Assembly: GCA_024231905.1 (NCBI GenBank)
Contig: JAAEQC010000140.1
Coordinates: 124,001-188,000 of the forward strand
Direction: 5' to 3'
Length of the DNA: 64,000 nt
DNA from: a bacterium
GTDB lineage: Bacteria; Krumholzibacteriota; Krumholzibacteriia; LZORAL124-64-63
Shown: piece by piece, positions 59,301 through 64,000 of the stretch
How the letters are laid out: every line of letters begins with the position of its first letter
How positions within the stretch are numbered: position 1 is the stretch's first letter
Made by a program: the position numbers and the translations under genes
Notes under the pieces: model-generated
What the model saw: the letters and a program-made list of their open reading frames with translations, nothing else
What the model was told of the DNA's origin: nothing
The model's database searches: none

Positions 59301-59389
59301 CTGCCGGCGTCCTTTCCCCTTGGGCCCTGGAGCCCAGTCTCCATCGGGGAAACTAGCATACCCAGGGGGCGAAAGCTACCGACGTAGCG

Positions 59390-60763
<1,374 letters not shown>

Positions 60764-60888
60764 GATGGCTCCTGGGAGTTGGGTGTCGGCCCGGTGTCGT
60801 CGTCCAGTTCAGGCTAAGGTCCGCTTGGGGGATCGTCAAGGTGGGTGGGATGCAGTAGGTTGATCGGGGCACCACCATGGAGGAGCAC

Positions 60889-61704
60889 ATGACGCGAACG
60901 ATGATGGTTTTCCTGATAGCGGTCCTGATCTGCGGTACGGCTTGGGCCGGCGACCCGGTCTGGCCCGATTGCAGGGTCGAGATGGTCGACGGGACCGTGC
61001 ACGAGCACGTGGACGTCTTCTGGAAGCTGGAAGGATTCATGCTCGGCCTACGCACGAGCGACGGCCGGGAGTTCAACCTCAGCCCCGTGGACGTGGCCCG
61101 GATCCACGACGATTCCGGCCGGCACATCACCGAAGAGGTGGCGGACGCCAGCCCCGCCGACACCCATTTCGCCCTGCTCGGCAGGCAGCGCGTGGAACCC
61201 GAGGGGATGGGCCTGGCCTTCGACGCCGGGGGCTCCCTGTCCGTCACCAGCGGCTTCGGCGGCTTCGAAGGGGCGGGAGCTGTCTTCGCCGGCGCACGCC
61301 GGGAACTCTCGTTGTCCTGGCACCTGCGGGGGCAGTACCGCCGCCAGCGCGTGCGTGAATCGGTACCGGATCTGGGCGCTCCCATGGGCGCGTGGAGCAA
61401 CGAGGTCGCCGTGCTCCTGGGCTGGCGCGCGGTCCACCCCCGGCGCAACAGCCACTACACCTACGTGGAGGCGGGCCCCGTGCTCGTCGCGTGGTCGCGG
61501 CGCTGGGACGGCGTCGCCCTGTCGACGGTGAGCGGCGGTAGCCCGGGAGTGGGTCTGCTCATGCGTGGCGGCGTGCTGCTGCGCCTGGGCGAACACGTGG
61601 GCCTGGACCTGGGCGCCATGGCCTCCCTGCGCCCTTCCATCGACGTGCACGCGGACGACCTGGGAGTGGTCATCGGATTGAACGCGGCGGTGGCGGTGTA
61701 CTGA
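60889..61704 (+). CDS. Small exported protein, possible outer-membrane beta-barrel
   Basis: A 271-residue exported protein. ATG 60889 is chosen because the upstream ATG at 60877 lies next to, and partly inside, its GGAGGA ribosome binding site. A signal peptide (MTRTMMVFLIAVLICGTAWA) is followed by a short N-terminal domain (VEMVDGTVHEHVDVFWKLE, RTSDGREFNLSPVDVARI). From residue about 105, alternating aliphatic/aromatic strands with Gly turns (GLAFDAGGSLSVTSGFGGF, VGLLMRGGVLLRLGEHVGLD) end AVAVY, a barrel-like terminal aromatic. Not recognised as a named family. Confidence 0.65.
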   Translation: MTRTMMVFLIAVLICGTAWAGDPVWPDCRVEMVDGTVHEHVDVFWKLEGFMLGLRTSDGREFNLSPVDVARIHDDSGRHITEEVADASPADTHFALLGRQRVEPEGMGLAFDAGGSLSVTSGFGGFEGAGAVFAGARRELSLSWHLRGQYRRQRVRESVPDLGAPMGAWSNEVAVLLGWRAVHPRRNSHYTYVEAGPVLVAWSRRWDGVALSTVSGGSPGVGLLMRGGVLLRLGEHVGLDLGAMASLRPSIDVHADDLGVVIGLNAAVAVY

Positions 61705-61842
61705 GGCGGATCGATTTCGCATGGTGTGCTTTCCCCTCAGGATGCACGCCGCCGCAAAAGGGATGCCCGGTGTTCGTGGCCAAAAACACACGGTATTACT
61801 AGAATATGAGCCCCCGCACAGGCACCCCAGGAGGGAGAATCC

Positions 61843-62616
61843 ATGAGCACATCCGACCACGGCCGCTTCTGCTGGTACGACCTCATGAGCCAGGACGTGG
61901 ATGCGTCCAAGGCCTTCTATACGAAACTTCTCGGCTGGCGCATCGACACCATGGAGATGGGCGAGGGCCACTACGACATGCTCTTCATGGGCGAGCGCGG
62001 CGTCGGCGGCGTGGTCCCCCTGGACGGCGACGAACTGCCCAGCCACTGGATGCCCTACATCGCCGTGGACGACCTGCAGGTCTCCTGCGACCGCGCCGGC
62101 GAACTGGGCGGCCAGGTGTGCGTGCCGCCCATGGACATCGGTCCCGGCAGCTTCGCCGTCATCACCGACCCCCAGGGCGGGGCCTTCTCCCTGTGGCAGG
62201 GCAAGGAGTCCGTCGGCGAACCCGCGCCCAAGGGCGAGCCCGGCGTGTTCTGCTGGAACGAGTGCGTGACCACCGATCCGGCCGCCGCCCAGACCTTCTA
62301 CGAGGGACTCTTCGGCTGGCGCACCGAGACGGCGGACATGGAGATCGGCGGCTGCGCCCTGACCTACCGCCTGCTCCTGCGGGGCGATGGCCACTTCGGC
62401 GGCATCCTCGAACTGCCGGCGGAGGCCAAGGAGCACGGCGCATGTCCCCACTGGCTGAACTACGTGAACGTGCCCGACGTGGACGCATCCCTCGAGCAGG
62501 CGACCGGCCTGGGCGCCACGGTCGTGTGCCCGCCCACGGATATTCCCCAGGCGGGACGGTTCTGCGTGATCCGGGATCCCCAGGGGGCGGTGCTGGCTCT
62601 CTTCAAGAACGCGTGA
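61843..62616 (+). CDS. Two-domain VOC (glyoxalase-fold) protein
   Basis: A 257-residue protein with tandem vicinal-oxygen-chelate domains of about 125 residues each. The first has GRFCWYDLMSQDVDASKAFY and ends FAVITDPQGGAFSLW; the second has GVFCWNECVTTDPAAAQTFY and ends FCVIRDPQGAVLALF. This is the pattern of the glyoxalase/hydroxylase-like family (for example CFP-30B-like proteins). Its function is unknown. GGGAGAATCC precedes the ATG. Confidence 0.88.
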   Translation: MSTSDHGRFCWYDLMSQDVDASKAFYTKLLGWRIDTMEMGEGHYDMLFMGERGVGGVVPLDGDELPSHWMPYIAVDDLQVSCDRAGELGGQVCVPPMDIGPGSFAVITDPQGGAFSLWQGKESVGEPAPKGEPGVFCWNECVTTDPAAAQTFYEGLFGWRTETADMEIGGCALTYRLLLRGDGHFGGILELPAEAKEHGACPHWLNYVNVPDVDASLEQATGLGATVVCPPTDIPQAGRFCVIRDPQGAVLALFKNA

Positions 62617-62644
62617 CGGTGCCCACATCCGGCGACGGACAGGG

Positions 62645-62671
62645 CGGAGGTCGGGCTTGACCCGGCCTCCG
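62645..62671 (+). terminator. Possible hairpin terminator after the VOC gene
   Basis: 11-bp inverted repeat with one wobble pair (arms 62645-62655 and 62661-62671, CGGAGGTCGGG/CCCGGCCTCCG), 29 bases after the stop; no T-run. Confidence 0.5.
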
Positions 62672-62729
62672 TCATGATGGAAGTTGGGTTTCCCCGCATA
62701 TTGGCCCGATCCCGCGACAGGAGTTCCGT

Positions 62730-64000
62730 TTGGATACCACCGCCACGAACCGCGCCCCGCGTGCGTCCGGCTGGTTCGGCTTCCCGCCGGCCTTCTGGGC
62801 CGCCAACGTCATGGAGATCTTCGAGCGCATGGGCTGGTACGGCTTCTACGCCGTGAGCAGCCTCTACCTCACCGGTGCCGTGACCGACGGAGGCCTGGGC
62901 TTCAGCTCCGAGGACCGGGGCATGATCCAGGGCGTGGCGACATTTTTCCTCTACCTCTTCCCGGCGGTTTTCGGGGCCCTGGCCGACCGCTACGGCTTCA
63001 AGCGCATGTTCCTGGCGTCGTGCGTCGTGATGATCCCCGGCTACCTGATGCTCGGCATCCCCACCGGCGTGGGCGGCTTCCTGGCCGTGTACCTGCTGGT
63101 GGCCGTGGGGCACGGCATGTTCAAGCCGGCGGTGATCTCCACCGTGGCCAAATCCACCAACGAAGAGAACGGCAGCATGGGCTTCGGGATCTTCTACATG
63201 ATGGTGAATATAGGCGGCTTCATCGGCCCCATCGTGGCGGGCATCGTGCGGGGTTGGGACTGGCAGTACGTCTTCTACGCCTCGGCGGGCTGGATCGTCC
63301 TCATGGGCATCATCACCATGATCTTCTACAAGGAACCGGCACGGGACGCCGCCGCCGAGGCCCAGCGTTCCCTGGGCGAGGTCTTCCGCGGCATGATCGG
63401 CGTGGTGGGCAACGGGCGCTTCTTCCTGCTGGTGACGGGGATGCTGGTGCTGCTGGTCATGGGCTCCAAGTGGCTCGAGCCGCAGGTGTACCTGCCGGCG
63501 GCGCTGGGCTGGATCGTGCTGAACGTGCTGCTGGATCTGCCGCTGCGCCGCGGCGGCGAGGGCCGGCCCTGGTTCCTGCAGCCCATGCGGGTGGGCGAGG
63601 GCCGTTACCTGGTCTTCCTGGTGCTCATGGCCTTCTTCTGGACCAGCTTCAACCAGATCTTCATGACCCTGCCCGAGTACATTCGTGACTACGCCGACAC
63701 CACGGACATCATCCGCTCGCTCACGCCTCTGGCCGGTTGGATCACCGGCGTGGCCCAGAGCATGGGGCTGGACACGAGCCAGTGGAGTCGGGCCTACCTC
63801 GAACACGGTCAGATCAAGCCCGAGCACATCATCAACCTCAACGCTTTCGGCATCATCGCCGGCCAGATCGGCATCGCCTATCTGGTGCGCCGCCTGCCGC
63901 CGCTGACCTGCATCATCCTCGGCAGCTTCGTCACCGTGATCAGCTTCCTGCTCTACCTCATCGGTATGGGCGGCTGGGTGATCGTCGCCGCAGTGCTGGT
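62730..64000 (+). CDS. Second POT-family peptide transporter (3'-truncated by window)
   Basis: At least 423 codons from a TTG at 62730, seven bases after ACAGGAG. Helix 1 has the POT motif E29-I-F-E-R33 (ANVMEIFERMGWYGFYAV). The following segments fit a peptide transporter: LFPAVFGALADRYGFKRMFL, AVGHGMFKPAVISTVAKSTN, YMMVNIGGFIGPIVAGIVRG, and the long loop NAFGIIAGQIGIAYLVRRLP. The insertion near residues 250-270 (LPLRRGGEG) and the overall sequence differ from the neighbouring POT protein, so this is a separate subgroup. It runs off the right edge. Confidence 0.87.
   Translation, partial: MDTTATNRAPRASGWFGFPPAFWAANVMEIFERMGWYGFYAVSSLYLTGAVTDGGLGFSSEDRGMIQGVATFFLYLFPAVFGALADRYGFKRMFLASCVVMIPGYLMLGIPTGVGGFLAVYLLVAVGHGMFKPAVISTVAKSTNEENGSMGFGIFYMMVNIGGFIGPIVAGIVRGWDWQYVFYASAGWIVLMGIITMIFYKEPARDAAAEAQRSLGEVFRGMIGVVGNGRFFLLVTGMLVLLVMGSKWLEPQVYLPAALGWIVLNVLLDLPLRRGGEGRPWFLQPMRVGEGRYLVFLVLMAFFWTSFNQIFMTLPEYIRDYADTTDIIRSLTPLAGWITGVAQSMGLDTSQWSRAYLEHGQIKPEHIINLNAFGIIAGQIGIAYLVRRLPPLTCIILGSFVTVISFLLYLIGMGGWVIVAAVL

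Overview
The window is GC-rich (roughly two thirds G+C by eye), densely coded chromosomal DNA with about 50 real genes on both strands. No rRNA, tRNA, IS element, prophage or CRISPR array is visible, and no gene-free stretch is longer than about 275 bases. Five secreted proteins end in a roughly 80-residue FlgD-like Ig domain that opens with NPFNP and closes on Lys or Arg. There are also a DUF5916 outer-membrane protein, six-bladed beta-propeller proteins with a GPGE motif, LVIVD repeats and a CHAT/TPR lipoprotein. This mix suggests a Gram-negative member of the FCB-like candidate phyla, such as Candidatus Krumholzibacteriota or Eisenbacteria. The phylum is an inference; no marker gene is present to settle it.

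Layout. 1-7.3 kb: edge of a membrane-protein gene, secreted msrA, the truncated end of an ABM/HmoA-type gene, and two tandem paralogous giant secreted proteins. 7.5-11 kb: ogt and an M16 zinc protease. 11-15 kb: an apparent operon of a MarR regulator with a four-Cys tail, a HybA-like ferredoxin, a HybB/NrfD-like quinone-interacting membrane subunit and a 13-haem cytochrome c, with no catalytic subunit. 15.1-18.8 kb: mscS-type channel, ovoA (ovothiol synthesis) and a hotdog thioesterase. 18.9-25.6 kb: galE, a GNAT, DUF5916, and a 12-repeat LVIVD protein. 25.8-33.1 kb: tight four-gene operon prkA, yeaH-like, spoVR and a second, larger prkA-like gene. 33.3-37.7 kb: GT39-like glycosyltransferase, cupin, arfB and a MOP-superfamily transporter.

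37.9-43.7 kb: secreted beta-propeller, small secreted and membrane proteins, an overlapping cupin/DUF6884-like/SUI1 cluster, an ABM monooxygenase, tag and sod. 43.8-49.9 kb: VanZ-like fusion, GT2 glycosyltransferase, a two-component system, and a second secreted propeller transcribed divergently from it. 50-58 kb: a tagged secreted protein, then an ECF sigma factor with an overlapping zf-HC2 anti-sigma gene, divergent from an intact CHAT-peptidase/TPR lipoprotein, and a further lipoprotein. 58-64 kb: orphan Cys-rich PAS histidine kinase, two POT-family peptide transporters, a small barrel-like protein and a double VOC protein. The last transporter runs off the window.

The strongest candidates for undescribed biology are the ECF sigma/anti-sigma/CHAT lipoprotein locus and the MarR-controlled NrfD-ferredoxin-13-haem module. 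The paired-PrkA operon comes next. Many genes overlap by 1-20 bases and GTG/TTG starts are common, so several starts were chosen from ribosome binding sites rather than from the longest frame.
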